DNA of 64,000 bases from UBA2970 sp965221075. Lineage in GTDB: Bacteria > Verrucomicrobiota > Verrucomicrobiia > Limisphaerales > AAA164-E04. The stretch lies in assembly GCA_965221075.1 (NCBI GenBank), contig OZ244865.1:434001-498000 (forward strand), given 5' to 3'. The notes below the pieces were generated by a model, which did no database searches, was not told the origin of the DNA, and saw only the letters and a list, made by a program, of their open reading frames with translations. The position numbers and the translations under genes were made by a program. Each line of letters starts with the position of its first letter. Within the stretch, counting starts at the first letter, position 1. Below, piece by piece: positions 27,140 through 36,700 of the stretch.

Positions 27140-27803
27140 GCCCAGCCCTCCCCTCCCTGCCTCCCCGCTGCGCTCGCCCCGGTCCCCGATCGGGAATCCG
27201 TCGGGCCGGGCGGGAGGCCGGTGGAGCCAGCGCGGGAAACCGGCGGCGGCCAGGAGGCAGAGCGGCCCCAGGGATTGCCAAGGAACAGGATCGCGCAATC
27301 CGATCCGGCCTCGCGATCAGGAACGCCCTCCAGCAGGACAGTTGCTGCGGAAAGCGAGCGATTCGCGGGAAGAGCGCGCCGAAGCGCGTCCCTACCGCCT
27401 TTCCCTACCAATCAATCCTTCGGGCGATGAAAGCCGTTGTTCAAGCGCCTCTTGGCCCGGGCGGCGACGCCCGCAACGCATGTTCGATCCCCTCGTCCGC
27501 CCCTCCACGCGAAGTCCAGGCGCAGGCACAGGAAGCGCCAGGCGCCAGGGCAAAGGAAACCTCAGCGGCGCCGCATCGGTTTGCGAAAGCTTGATAGCGG
27601 CGTGATCGCATTCCGTATGCCAGCCCGGAGCAATCTGGGTAAAGCCGCCCGGATAATCGCTGCAGGTAGCACCGGGTCCCGGCCCGCCCTATCACCAGCG
27701 ATGATATCAGCAGCATGGGAGTCCCCTCTGCCGATGTCACCGCGCCATGGGTCCCGATCGCAACTCTTGCACGGGTTCCAAGACTCCGCTTGGAGACATG
27801 GAT
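27140..27803. other. Gene-poor region after the permease, with a transposon end
   Basis: No gene is supported in this 660-base stretch. A solo right end of the Toprim transposon is present at 27615-27660. The sequence between the permease stop and that end was scanned for an ABC ATPase (Walker A, LSGGQ) and none was found. The open frames overlap on both strands and look spurious. Confidence 0.45.
27615..27660 (+). repeat. Solo right end of the Toprim transposon
   Basis: CAGCCCGGAGCAATCTGGG followed by AAAGCCGCCCGGATAATCGC is shared, with few changes, with 29463-29500 and the reverse complement of 47558-47600. The three copies translate to related peptides beginning M(P/S)ARSNLGK. It marks an old insertion or a deletion scar. 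Confidence 0.65.
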
Positions 27804-28205
27804 TCAGGTGAATCGAGCGACGCCTTCAGTCGCTGCCGCCTCGTTCAAGCGCCGGTCCAGGCTCGCCAATGCGCATCCCTCCCGAACCGCCAGGGCCAGG
27901 TAGCTCGCGTCGTAGGCGGTGAGACGGTGGACGCGCGCCAGGGCCATCAAGGCTCCATCGCCTACATCCTCCGCCTGCCGGATCGGCAGGCGGCGCAGCC
28001 GCTCCATCGACTCGTCGGCATAGCCCCGGCCGATCCGCCCACGTCGCTCCGACGTCAATAGCAGATTACGTACCTCGTGCCAGAACAGGTCCGGCACTAT
28101 CGCCGTCTCCCCGCTCAAGCGGTCCAGCGCGATGTCGGCCAGCTTCGCTGCTTCGTCCGGGAGGACCCAGGCGGCGGCAAACGAAGCATCGGGCACGAAC
28201 GCCAT
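27804..28205 (-). CDS. PIN-domain toxin (VapC type)
   Basis: A 133-residue PIN-domain ribonuclease. The acidic active-site residues are present: Asp6 (VPDASFAAAW), Glu in FWHEV, and the two later Asp positions in TAYDASYLALA and ASLDRRL. These proteins cleave tRNA or mRNA when freed from antitoxin. The ATG at 28205 overlaps the antitoxin stop (TGATG), which is the usual arrangement. Upstream residues of a longer frame overlap the antitoxin and were rejected. Confidence 0.88.
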   Translation of the reverse strand: MAFVPDASFAAAWVLPDEAAKLADIALDRLSGETAIVPDLFWHEVRNLLLTSERRGRIGRGYADESMERLRRLPIRQAEDVGDGALMALARVHRLTAYDASYLALAVREGCALASLDRRLNEAAATEGVARFT

Positions 28206-28447
28206 CAGCGCGCGTGTCCCTCGTGGCGCCACGACAGGATCTCGGAGGTTGTCACCGCCTTCTGCCGCGCCCGTTCCCGGCGCATTGTCGCGGCAAGCGC
28301 CGCATGCTCGCCTTCTCGTGTAATCCTTGTTACGTGGGCCACCGGAGTCTCGCCTCGGCAGATCACGAGATCTTTCCCTGCTTCAACCTCCGCTAGCAAC
28401 GCGGACAGGTGGGTCTTCGCCTCGCCGATCTTCACCCGCCGCTCCAT
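28205..28447 (-). CDS. Phd/YefM-family antitoxin
   Basis: An 80-residue antitoxin: the N-terminal Phd fold (RVKIGEAKTHLSALLAEVEAG, then DLVICRGETPVAHVTRI) binds DNA and dimerises; the charged C-terminus should wrap the toxin. The ATG at 28447 begins the conserved region. The stop overlaps the PIN toxin start by one base. The pair probably represses its own promoter, upstream of 28447. Confidence 0.85.
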   Translation of the reverse strand: MERRVKIGEAKTHLSALLAEVEAGKDLVICRGETPVAHVTRITREGEHAALAATMRRERARQKAVTTSEILSWRHEGHAR

Positions 28448-28833
28448 GGTTCCTCTTGTTGCTGTTCGATTCCCGCCCGAACGTCGGACTGTCCTGTGGC
28501 CAGGCACCCTGCTCAGCGGGACAGGATAGGCCTTATATTCCCTTGGTCAAGCGCTTGGCCAAGCAAGTTCCAGGACCGGAGACCTGTCCGGAATGCTCGC
28601 CCTCCAGTCCCCAGGCGAGATAGTCGGGCCTTGGGACGGCAATGGTCTGGGATTCGGGCGCCTCCGTCTGGCCCGCACAATGGAGCGGCATTCCGGCTGG
28701 CGAGCGGGCGCACCTGCGGCTAGGAGCCTGCCGGAAAACGAGATCGCGTTCCTGAACAACCCGTCTGATGGGTGCTTGCCGACCGGCAGCATGCTCTCGA
28801 GGTACTTCAGGCGACTCGGTTGTTCTTTGCGCA
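28448..28833. other. Region upstream of the toxin-antitoxin pair, with repeat A
   Basis: No gene is seen. The first 200 bases should contain the promoter of the antitoxin gene; I do not see a clear one. Dispersed repeat A, copy 2, occupies 28721-28818 and abuts the left end of the deleted Toprim transposon. Confidence 0.4.
28721..28818 (-). repeat. Dispersed repeat A, copy 2
   Basis: This is the reverse complement of 270-368 with about 85 percent identity by eye, including CTAGGAGCCTG, GAACAACCCGTC, GCATGCTCTCGAGG and CTTCAGGCGACTCG. It ends 16 bases before the left end of the deleted transposon copy, so it may be part of an older, larger element. Confidence 0.65.
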
Positions 28834-29500
28834 GATGATTCGGTGAATCGGGAGATCGTTTCCGTTCATCCTCCGGCCATGTCGATGCCATCCGGTGCGT
28901 CGCAGAAGAGGTCCGCCCCCGTCGATCCCTGGGCCACCGCCATGGCTCCAGCATCGGAGTCCTCCTGAGACAGGGAGGATAGGAGCAGCGACAGCAACCA
29001 GAGAGAAGAGAGGCCTGCGCGGTGATGGCCGCCGCTGGACCGGTCCCAGCCCGTCGCCGCCCTCCTCGTCGAGAGCGCCATCAACCCCCTTTCCGCATGG
29101 CTCCTGCATCCCCGGATCAGGACTAGCGGAACCGTGTCCGTCTCCAACGCAGGAACCGCCCACCGCATCCCCGAACGGCCCGGATGCAGGAGCCTCGAGC
29201 GGATACTCTGCGCCTTCGATGCCGGCCAGAGCGGCGACAGCTGCGTCTTCCGCCTCATGCAGGACAATCCAGCCGTCCGGCGCCTGAGGCCTGTCGGGGC
29301 CAAGGACTGGAACGATGTCCTCCGAAAGCGGAGCTGAATCCCCCGGCGGCCGCCCGATCAACCGGGATCAGGCAGCTTTTTCCTTCCAGGAAGTCCTCTC
29401 CCCGGGCGTCAGGAGCTGCCGGTCTCCTGCAAGTCCAATGGCTCCCCCCCTCGATCGGATGTCGGCCCGGAGCAATCTGGGAAAAGCCGCCCGGAAAAAC
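28834..29500 (+). mobile_element. Internally deleted copy of the Toprim transposon
   Basis: This 667-bp element keeps both ends of the 4 kb element at 47558-51607 but lacks its middle. Positions 28834 to about 29032 match the reverse complement of 51400-51607 (TCCGTTCATCCTCCGGCC, CATGGCTCCAGCATCGGAG, GAGAGAAGAGAGGCC). At ATGGCCGCC, the start codon region of the first transposon gene, the match jumps to the Toprim C-terminus and continues through the right end. The transposase and helper genes are gone, so it is non-autonomous. Confidence 0.75.
29040..29337 (+). pseudogene. Toprim-domain C-terminal fragment (DUF3991 protein)
   Basis: An open stretch of 98 codons ends at TGA 29337. It aligns almost end to end with the last third of the protein at 47724-48599: PVAALLVESAINPLSAWLL, TSGTVSVSNAGTAHRIPE, ILCAFDAGQSGDSC and KDWNDVL. 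The Toprim Glu is kept (VESA) but the DxD motif reads DAG, losing the second Asp. It has no start codon of its own and is a leftover within the deleted transposon copy. Confidence 0.75.
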
Positions 29501-30163
29501 GCCGTGATTAGCGCCACCGGGGACGCTGGCCTGGAGGGACAGATCCTGGACACCGCGTTCGCTGCAGACAGCACGATCAAGGTCAGCCGGTGTCCATCGA
29601 ACCGCGTTTGGCTTTCGGAAGCGTTCCGGCTAGGGAACAATGCCGCCGGGCGGGTTCGAGCCTCGATGCATAGAGGCCGAAGGGCGGAGGGCAATCTGGA
29701 GCGGTTCCGCATCAAACCGCTAGCGCAGGGGTTGGCAGCCGCTTGGGCCTTCGGCCCGATCGAGACTGTTCGGCGTGCGGGACTTGCCTACAGCCGGGAT
29801 CCTTGGGGGTCAGCCCCGTTCGCCTCTCCCGGATCCGCCGCCTATAACCCGTACGGACTCCGCATTCCCCGTTCCCGTGCTCATTCCGTCCTCGCTGGCT
29901 CCGGGGGCTCTCGTTCCGGGATTCCGCTTGTCCCTCCGGACCGCCTTCCTGCAGGGTGGGGCCGTTCCCCGAATGCGGCGCCGGAGGCTTTCCGGGAGCC
30001 CCGGCCCTGGCGCGAGGCGGACACGGTTGCCTGGATCAAGCCCGGACTGGGGGCGGCCAGTGCGCGGGACATCCACGGGGACCGGATCGTTCTGCCGGCG
30101 TCTGCGCTTGGGGGGTGGCCGCGCCGTCCGGGATCGTGCCGGCGCGGCGGGACGACTTCTTTC
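29501..30163. other. Gene-poor region before the sulfatase gene
   Basis: Nothing recognisable is found in these 660 bases. A frame continuous with the sulfatase is open through most of it but has no conserved content, and it runs back into the transposon relic. It probably consists of decayed mobile DNA plus the sulfatase promoter region. Confidence 0.4.
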
Positions 30164-31609
30164 ATGAGCATGAAGACTGGAATGACGAGGCTGCCGATCT
30201 GGGCTTTCCTCCTTTGCCTTGGGCACCTGGCGGGCCAGGAGCAGCGGCCCAACCTGATCGTCATCCTGGTGGACGACCTGGGGTGGATGGATCTCTCCTG
30301 CCAGGGCAGCAGCTACTTCCGCACGCCGGCCATCGACCGGCTGGCCCAGGAGGGTGTCCGCTTCACCGACGCCTACGCCGCCTGCGCGGTCTGCTCTCCG
30401 ACCAGGGCCGCCCTGCAGACCGGGCGGTATCCGGCGCGTATCGGGGTGACTGACTGGATCCGATCGCGGTTCCAGCGCCGGGAGACGCCCGAGGCCAATC
30501 CGGTGGAGTACGTCGGGGGAGCCGATCGCAGGCTCCTCTGCCCGCCGAACCCCTTCTGGATGGAGAGCTACGAGATCACCCTGGCCGAGGCGCTGGGCGA
30601 GCACGGATACCGGTCGGCGCACATCGGGAAATGGCACCTGGGAGACGACCAGTGGTATCCCCAGGAGCAGGGCTACGACGAGAACCTGGGAGGGTGCGAC
30701 TACGGGCAGCCGCCCTCCTACTTCGATCCCTACCGCCGTCCCAACCACGCCCACCCCATGATCCGGGCCGGCATCCCGGGGCTGGAGGGAAGGCGGGAGG
30801 GGCAGTATCTAACCGACCGGGAGGCCGACGAGGCGGTGGCCCTGATCCGGCGGTGGAAGGACCAGCCCTTCTTCCTGCACCTGGCCCACTACGCGGTGCA
30901 CACCCCCATCCAGGCCGAGGAGGAGGCCGCCGCCCGCTACCGCCGGGAGGGCAGGAGCGAGACCCAGGCGAAGTACGCCGCCATGGTCGAGTCGGTGGAT
31001 CGTTCCACGGCCCGGATCCTGGAGGCGCTCGAGGAGCTGGGGCTCGACCAAAGGACCCTTGTCCTGTTCACCTCGGACAACGGAGGGCTGGACCGGAACG
31101 GCAGCCCCACCGACAACGCCCCCCTGCGCTCGGGGAAGGGCTATCCCTACGAGGGAGGCATCCGGGTGCCCTTCCTGGTCCGCTGGCCGGGCAGGATCCC
31201 GGCCGGCGGCGTCTCCACGGAGCCGGTGAGCTCCATCGACGTCTTTCCCACCCTGCTGGCCGCGGCCGGTATCGGCGCTCCCGACCATGTGGTCGACGGG
31301 ATCTCGCTGTGGCCCCACCTGCTGTCGGGAGGGGCCCGTCCCCTGGGGCGCGACACCCTCCTCTGGCACTTCCCCCACTACCGCCACCCTCCGGGACCCT
31401 ACAGCGTCATCCGCAAGCGGGACTGGAAGCTGATCTGGTACCACGAGGGCATCCGGGAGCTCTACCATCTGGGCCGGGATCCGGAGGAGAGCCGCGATCT
31501 GCTGGACCGGCGGCCCGGACTGGCCGACGCGCTGCAGGGGGAGCTGATCCGCGGCCTCGAGGGCATGGGGGCCCTCATGCCCCGGCCCAATCCGTCCCAT
31601 CAGCCCTGA
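30164..31609 (+). CDS. Secreted sulfatase (arylsulfatase family A-like)
   Basis: A 481-residue exported sulfatase that removes sulfate esters, probably from algal or host polysaccharides. A signal peptide (about 1-24) precedes PNLIVILVDDLGWMD with metal ligands Asp37/38. The formylglycine motif C-x-P-x-R is CSPTR (Cys77, Pro79, Arg81) followed by AALQTGRYPAR. Later metal-site motifs are GYRSAHIGKWHLG, FTSDNGG and the C-terminal YDL-like LYHLGRDPEESRDL. A second ATG at 30170 could be the start instead. The 3' end overlaps the convergent methyltransferase gene by ten bases. Confidence 0.9.
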   Translation: MSMKTGMTRLPIWAFLLCLGHLAGQEQRPNLIVILVDDLGWMDLSCQGSSYFRTPAIDRLAQEGVRFTDAYAACAVCSPTRAALQTGRYPARIGVTDWIRSRFQRRETPEANPVEYVGGADRRLLCPPNPFWMESYEITLAEALGEHGYRSAHIGKWHLGDDQWYPQEQGYDENLGGCDYGQPPSYFDPYRRPNHAHPMIRAGIPGLEGRREGQYLTDREADEAVALIRRWKDQPFFLHLAHYAVHTPIQAEEEAAARYRREGRSETQAKYAAMVESVDRSTARILEALEELGLDQRTLVLFTSDNGGLDRNGSPTDNAPLRSGKGYPYEGGIRVPFLVRWPGRIPAGGVSTEPVSSIDVFPTLLAAAGIGAPDHVVDGISLWPHLLSGGARPLGRDTLLWHFPHYRHPPGPYSVIRKRDWKLIWYHEGIRELYHLGRDPEESRDLLDRRPGLADALQGELIRGLEGMGALMPRPNPSHQP

Positions 31610-32217
31610 ACCATGGGCACGAAGCGGACCGGGAGCAGCCTCTTCCGGGGGAAGCTCCTGCCCGATCGGGAGTAGCGGAACAGGAACTGGCGGGAGGCGC
31701 CGACGGGAAGCACCAGCCGGCCGCCCTCGTCGAGCTGCTCCAGTAGCGCGGCGGGCGTCCTGGGGGGCGCGCAGGTAGCCAGGATGGCCGAGTACGGGGC
31801 TTCCCGGGGCCAGCCCTCGGTCCCGTCGCCGATCCGGTAGCGGATGTTGCCGTAGCCCAGTTCCTCCAGCAGGCTCCTGGCCTGCCCGGCCAGCGAGGGG
31901 AGCCGCTCCACGGTCAGGACCTCGGGCGCCACCTCGGCCAGCACGGCGGTCTGGTAGCCGGATCCGGTCCCGATCTCCAGGACCCGATCCACCGGGCCGT
32001 CGAGGATGGCCTGGGTCATGTAGGCCACGATGTAGGGCTGCGAGACGGTCTGGTCCCCGCCGATGGGAACGGGGCAGTCGCTCCAGGCGAGGGCCTTGTT
32101 CTCCTCGGGCACGAAACGGTCGCGGGGCACCTTCCGCATGGCGGCCAGCACCTGGGGATGGGAGATGTCCCTCCCCTGCAGCTGCTGCCGGATCATCCTG
32201 TCTGCCTGCGAATCCAT
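31600..32217 (-). CDS. pcm: Protein-L-isoaspartate O-methyltransferase
   Basis: A 205-residue cytoplasmic SAM-dependent repair methyltransferase acting on isoaspartyl residues of aged proteins. Family landmarks are RFVPEENKALAWSDCPVPIG, QTVSQPYIVAYMTQ, the SAM motif VLEIGTGSGYQTAVLAE and GDGTEGWPREAPYSAI. The ATG at 32217 gives the usual length; the longer open frame upstream is spurious and overlaps another gene. It is convergent with the sulfatase gene and divergent from the phytase-like gene 225 bases away. Confidence 0.92.
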   Translation of the reverse strand: MDSQADRMIRQQLQGRDISHPQVLAAMRKVPRDRFVPEENKALAWSDCPVPIGGDQTVSQPYIVAYMTQAILDGPVDRVLEIGTGSGYQTAVLAEVAPEVLTVERLPSLAGQARSLLEELGYGNIRYRIGDGTEGWPREAPYSAILATCAPPRTPAALLEQLDEGGRLVLPVGASRQFLFRYSRSGRSFPRKRLLPVRFVPMVQG

Positions 32218-32442
32218 CTCCGGTTGGCCGGGGCGCTTCCCATCCTCCCATTCCGGAGGCGGGGACTCAATCCCTGCGGTGCCCGGAGGGCAAAGGGCCT
32301 TCCGGGGGATCGCTTCCGGACCGTGGCCGCCAGGCGGCGATGCCACGAAGTCCTGCCTCCCCGGTTGACACCGCTCTCCTCCAGGAAGAAGACTGCCTTC
32401 CGCCGTAGGTCGTCCGGCGCCAACCTTTTCCCGCTGATCCCG

Positions 32443-33798
32443 ATGGCATCGCTCTCCAGAATCCTGTTCCCGATCCTGCTCCTCTGCCTTGGTCCCGCGC
32501 TGGCCCAGGAATCCCTGCCGGTGGACCGCGCCGGGGAGCCGCTGGCGGTCTGGCAGGGGGTGGAGATCCACCACGGCGGCTTCGGGTCGGGCATGGCCCG
32601 GCATCCCGTCCAGCCCGGGGTCTACTACCTGATGACCGACCGAGGGCCCAGCGTCGACGGGAGCGAGCCGGGCTCCAGGGTGTTCCCCGTCCCCGGCTTC
32701 GCTCCCCGCATCGGACGATTCCGGGAGGACCAGGGGCGGCTCAGGCTCGAGGAGGTCGTCGAGATCCGCAATGTCCTGGGTGAGCCCGTCACCGGCCTGC
32801 CCAATCCTCCGGAGACGGGTGGCGCCGGGGAGACGGCCCTCGATCTGGAGGGAGCGGTCCTGCCCCCCGACGAGTTCGGGCTCGATCCCGAGGGCCTGGT
32901 GGCCCTGGAGGACGGGGGGTTCTGGGTGAGCGACGAGTACGGGCCCCACCTGCTGCGCCTCGACGCATCGGGCCGCACCCTGGAGCGCATCAACCCCTTC
33001 GGGAGCGGCGCCGGGGGAAGGACGCTGCCCAGGGTTTTCGCCCACCGGCGCCCCGGCCGGGGCATGGAGGGGCTGGCCATCACCCCCGACGGCGGCACCC
33101 TGGTGGGGATCATGCAGAGCTCCCTCGACAATCCGCCGGAGGACCGCTCCCATGTCCGCTCCCAGTCCCGGGCCACCCGCATCCTGCTCTTCGACCTGGA
33201 GAGCGGCCGGAGCCGGCAGCACATCTACTTCCAGGAGGCCCCGGCCCTCTCCAACAGCGAGATGCTCGCCCTCTCCGGCACCGAGTTCCTGGTGCTGGAG
33301 AGGGACGGCCTCTTCGCCGGGCATCCGGATCGCCCCGCCCGCTACAAGCGCATCTACCGCATCGGCATCGAGGGGGCCACCGATGTCTCCGACCCGGACG
33401 ACGGACCGCTGGGCCTGACCTTCGGAGGGCGGACCCTGGAGCAGATGTCCCTGCTGGAGATACTCGACGCGGGGATCGTGCCGGTCTCCAAGAAGCTCCA
33501 CCTGGACCTGCTGGAGGAGCTGCCCGGGGCCTACGGGCACGACAAGCCGGAGGGCTTCTCGGCTCTCGGGGACGGCACCCTGGAGATCGTCAACGACGAC
33601 GACTTCGGGATCCGGGGGACGGGCAGGGGGGGCTCTCGCCCAAGATCCTCCCCCTCGACGGATCGGTGGACGCCGGCGTGCTCTACCGGGTCGCTCCCGC
33701 CCCCCGCCGGCCCGAGGGCTTCCGCCTGCAGCTGCTGCACGCCTCCGACCTCGAGTCCAGGCTGCAGGATCCCGGAACCCTGGAGCCGCTGGCCCTGA
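32443..33798 (+). CDS. Secreted phytase-like esterase domain; frame broken near its 3' end
   Basis: A signal peptide (ILFPILLLCLGPALAQ) starts a beta-propeller of the 'esterase-like activity of phytase' family (PF13449 type): HHGGFGSGMARHP, YYLMTDRGPSVDG, DPEGLVALEDGGFWVSDEYG, RGMEGLAITPDGGTLVGIMQ and the C-terminal HDKPEGFSALGDGTLEIVNDDDFG. After FGIRGTGRGG the frame departs at a run of seven G (33626-33632). Adding one G restores the usual family ending (LSPKILPLDGS) and joins the next frame, so the two frames are probably one gene of about 2,220 codons. The last 50 residues of this frame are therefore not meaningful. Confidence 0.8.
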   Translation: MASLSRILFPILLLCLGPALAQESLPVDRAGEPLAVWQGVEIHHGGFGSGMARHPVQPGVYYLMTDRGPSVDGSEPGSRVFPVPGFAPRIGRFREDQGRLRLEEVVEIRNVLGEPVTGLPNPPETGGAGETALDLEGAVLPPDEFGLDPEGLVALEDGGFWVSDEYGPHLLRLDASGRTLERINPFGSGAGGRTLPRVFAHRRPGRGMEGLAITPDGGTLVGIMQSSLDNPPEDRSHVRSQSRATRILLFDLESGRSRQHIYFQEAPALSNSEMLALSGTEFLVLERDGLFAGHPDRPARYKRIYRIGIEGATDVSDPDDGPLGLTFGGRTLEQMSLLEILDAGIVPVSKKLHLDLLEELPGAYGHDKPEGFSALGDGTLEIVNDDDFGIRGTGRGGSRPRSSPSTDRWTPACSTGSLPPPAGPRASACSCCTPPTSSPGCRIPEPWSRWP

Positions 33799-36700
33799 AC
33801 TTCAGCGCCGTGGCCGTCGGGCTGCGGGAGCTCTCCCGCCGCGAGGGGATCGCCTCGCTGTTCCTCTCTTCCGGGGACCTGAGCCAGCGGGGCCCCTTCC
33901 ACCAGGCGTCCGCCGAGGTTGAGGAGCTGGGGCACGGCGGCGCCGGCGACATGGATCTGCTGGGGGCCCTCGGCCTGGACGCGGCCAGCGTCGGGAACCA
34001 CGAGCTCGATCTCGGACTGGATCTCTTCGCCCGCAAGCTGGCCCGGGCCCGGTTCCCCTTCCTGGCGGCCAACCTCGACTTCAGCCAGGCCTCCACCGGC
34101 CCGGGCGCGCCTCCCATCGTCCGGGGCACGGACGGAGCCAGCGCCGCGGAGAACCGGGGCAAGGTGGCGGGCAGCGCCTGGATCGAGGCGGGGGGCGAGC
34201 GCATCGGGGTGGTGGGAGCGGCGCCCGAGGATCTGTTCAGCATCGTCTTCGATCCCGATTCGACCCTGCCCGGCCTCGACTTCGTGGGCGGACGGGATCC
34301 GGCCACCGGCATGCCCCTGGTTCCCTCGCAGGAGCTTGTCCAGGAGCAGGTGGATCTGCTGGCCTCGCAGGGCATCGACAAGATCGTGGTGCTCGCCCAT
34401 CCCCTGGACCGGGGCGGGCGCTCCCTCCGGATCGGGGATCTGAGGGATGTGGACATCGTGATCCACGCCCGCTCTCCGGAGCTCCTGGCGGGTCCCGAAG
34501 GCAGGGCGCCCTTCAACCGGCTGCGCGCCGGACTGGAGCCTTCGGCGGACTATCCCCAGACGGAGCCCGACGCCGAGGGGCATCCGGTGCTCCGGGTCGG
34601 CAGCGGCCTGGGCTACGGGCATCTGGAGAACCTGATCGTGGCCTTCGACGAGGAGGGGCGTGTCGCGGGAGTCGATCCCCGCAGCGGGCCGGTGGCCACC
34701 GATTCCGGCGCCATCGCCGATCTGAGCACGGAGCTGGTGGCGCCCACGCTGCAGCCCCTGGAGGAGGCGCTGGAGGTCTACCAGGCCCTGGCCTCCACCC
34801 CCTACATGCAGCGCCGCTACCAGACGCTGGCAGCCGTCGCCGCCCCGCTGGTCGGCGAGGAAGGGGCGGTGCGCACCCGGGACACCAGCCTGGGGAGGCT
34901 GGTGGCCGACGCCTACCTGTGGTGGGGACGCATGGAGTCGGACGCGCCGGTGGACATCGCCCTCAAGAACGGGGGCGGCATCCAGCATTCGGTTCCGGGT
35001 CCCGGCCTGACCCGCCTGGCCCTGGAGTACGCCCTGCCCTTCGACAACCGCCTGACCCGGATCGAGGTCGACGGCCGCCAGCTGCTGGCGGCCCTGGAGA
35101 CCTGCCTCTCGGCCTGGCCCGATCCCGACGGCGGCTTTCCCCACCTGGCCGGAGTGGAGGTGGAGTTCGATCCCCGCCGGCCCGCGATCGCCGGGCGCGC
35201 CCGGCTGGACCGGCCCTCCCGGATCGCCCGGCTGGTGGTGCGCCTCCGGGACGGCGGGGAGCTGGCGCTGGTGGACGGCTTCGAGGTGGTGGGGGACCTC
35301 TCCCGGCGCTTCGGGCTGATCACCAACGACTTCCTCTCCACCGGGGGCCACGGCCTGGCCTCGCTGGAGGAGGCGAGGCTGTCGGGGCCCCTGTGGGAGC
35401 CGGGCGTCGGGGAGCGCGAGGCGCTGGAGCGCTACCTGGCCGAAGCGCTGGGCGGCGTGGTGGATCTGCCCGATCCGGGCCTTGAGAGGCGGGTCGCCGT
35501 CTTCAACGAGCTCTCCCAGGCGGCCACCTACGACCCGGGTGTGTCCGGCGAGGGCGCCGCCGGGATCGTGGCCTTCGATCCCCGCACCCGCAGGCTGTTC
35601 GTCTCCAACCCCCAAAGCAGCGGGATCGATGTCCTGGACCTGCGCGATCCCTCCCGGCCGCAGCTGGCCGGCTCCTTCTCCGGCCTGGGGGGCGAGGTCG
35701 GCGGCCTGGCGGTGCGGCACCCGGTCCTGGCGGTGGCGGTGGAGAACGAGGATCCGCTCCGGAACGGCCACGTGGCGTTCCTGGACGTCGTCCTGGGCTA
35801 CGAGATCAGCCGGGTGGAGGTGGGGGTGTCGCCCGGCATGGTGGCCTTCTCCCCCGACGGCGCCCTGGCGCTCTCGGCCAACGAGGGCGAGCCCAGCGGC
35901 GACTACTCCGTCGATCCCAGGGGATCGGTCTCCATCATCGACCTGGGGAGCGGCGCCTGGCACGAGGTGCGCTCCCTGACCCAGGACCGGGTGGCCACCC
36001 TGGACTTCTCCGGCTACGACTTCCTGGCCGACGCGCTCCGGGAGATGGGGGTGCGCGTCTTCGGGAGGATCAGGCATTCCCGGACCGGCGAGCTCCTGCG
36101 GGACTCCACCGTCTCCGAGGACCTGGAGCCGGAGCACGTCTCCTTCACGCCCGATTCCAGGCGGGCCTACGTCTCCCTTCAGGAGAACAACGCCCTGGCG
36201 GTGATCGATCTGGAAGGCCGCCGGTGGCTCGACATCGTTCCGCTGGGGGCCAAGGACCATTCGGCCGAGGGGCAGGGGATGGACGCCAGCGACCGGGACG
36301 GCGGCGCCAGCATCCGCGCCTGGCCGGTGTCGGGCATGTACCAGCCGGGCGCGATCGCGGTGTACCGGTCCCTGGGGCGCGACTGGATCGTGACCGCCAA
36401 CGAGGGGGACGCCCGCGGCTACGAAGGCTTCAGCGAGGAGGCGCGGGTAGCCGATCTGGCGCTCGATCCCGGGGCCTATCCCGACGCCGCCTGGCTGCAG
36501 GCCGACGAGAACCTGGGACGGCTGGCCGCCTCCTCAGTCGATGGCGACTGGGACGGCGACGGCGACATCGACCGTGTCCATTCCTACGGGGCGCGCTCCT
36601 TCAGCATCCGGGACGCCTCCGGGGCCCTGGTGTTCGACTCGGGGGACGACTTCGAGCGGATCGCCGCGCGGCTCCTGCCCGAGGGCTTCAACGCCGGCGG

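Noticed and set aside
32365..32393. TTGACA at 32365 as a promoter for the phytase-like gene
   Set aside because: The -35 is perfect but the sequence 17 bases downstream (GAAGAC) is not a -10 element, and no alternative spacing gives one. I also looked for a Pho box here and found none.
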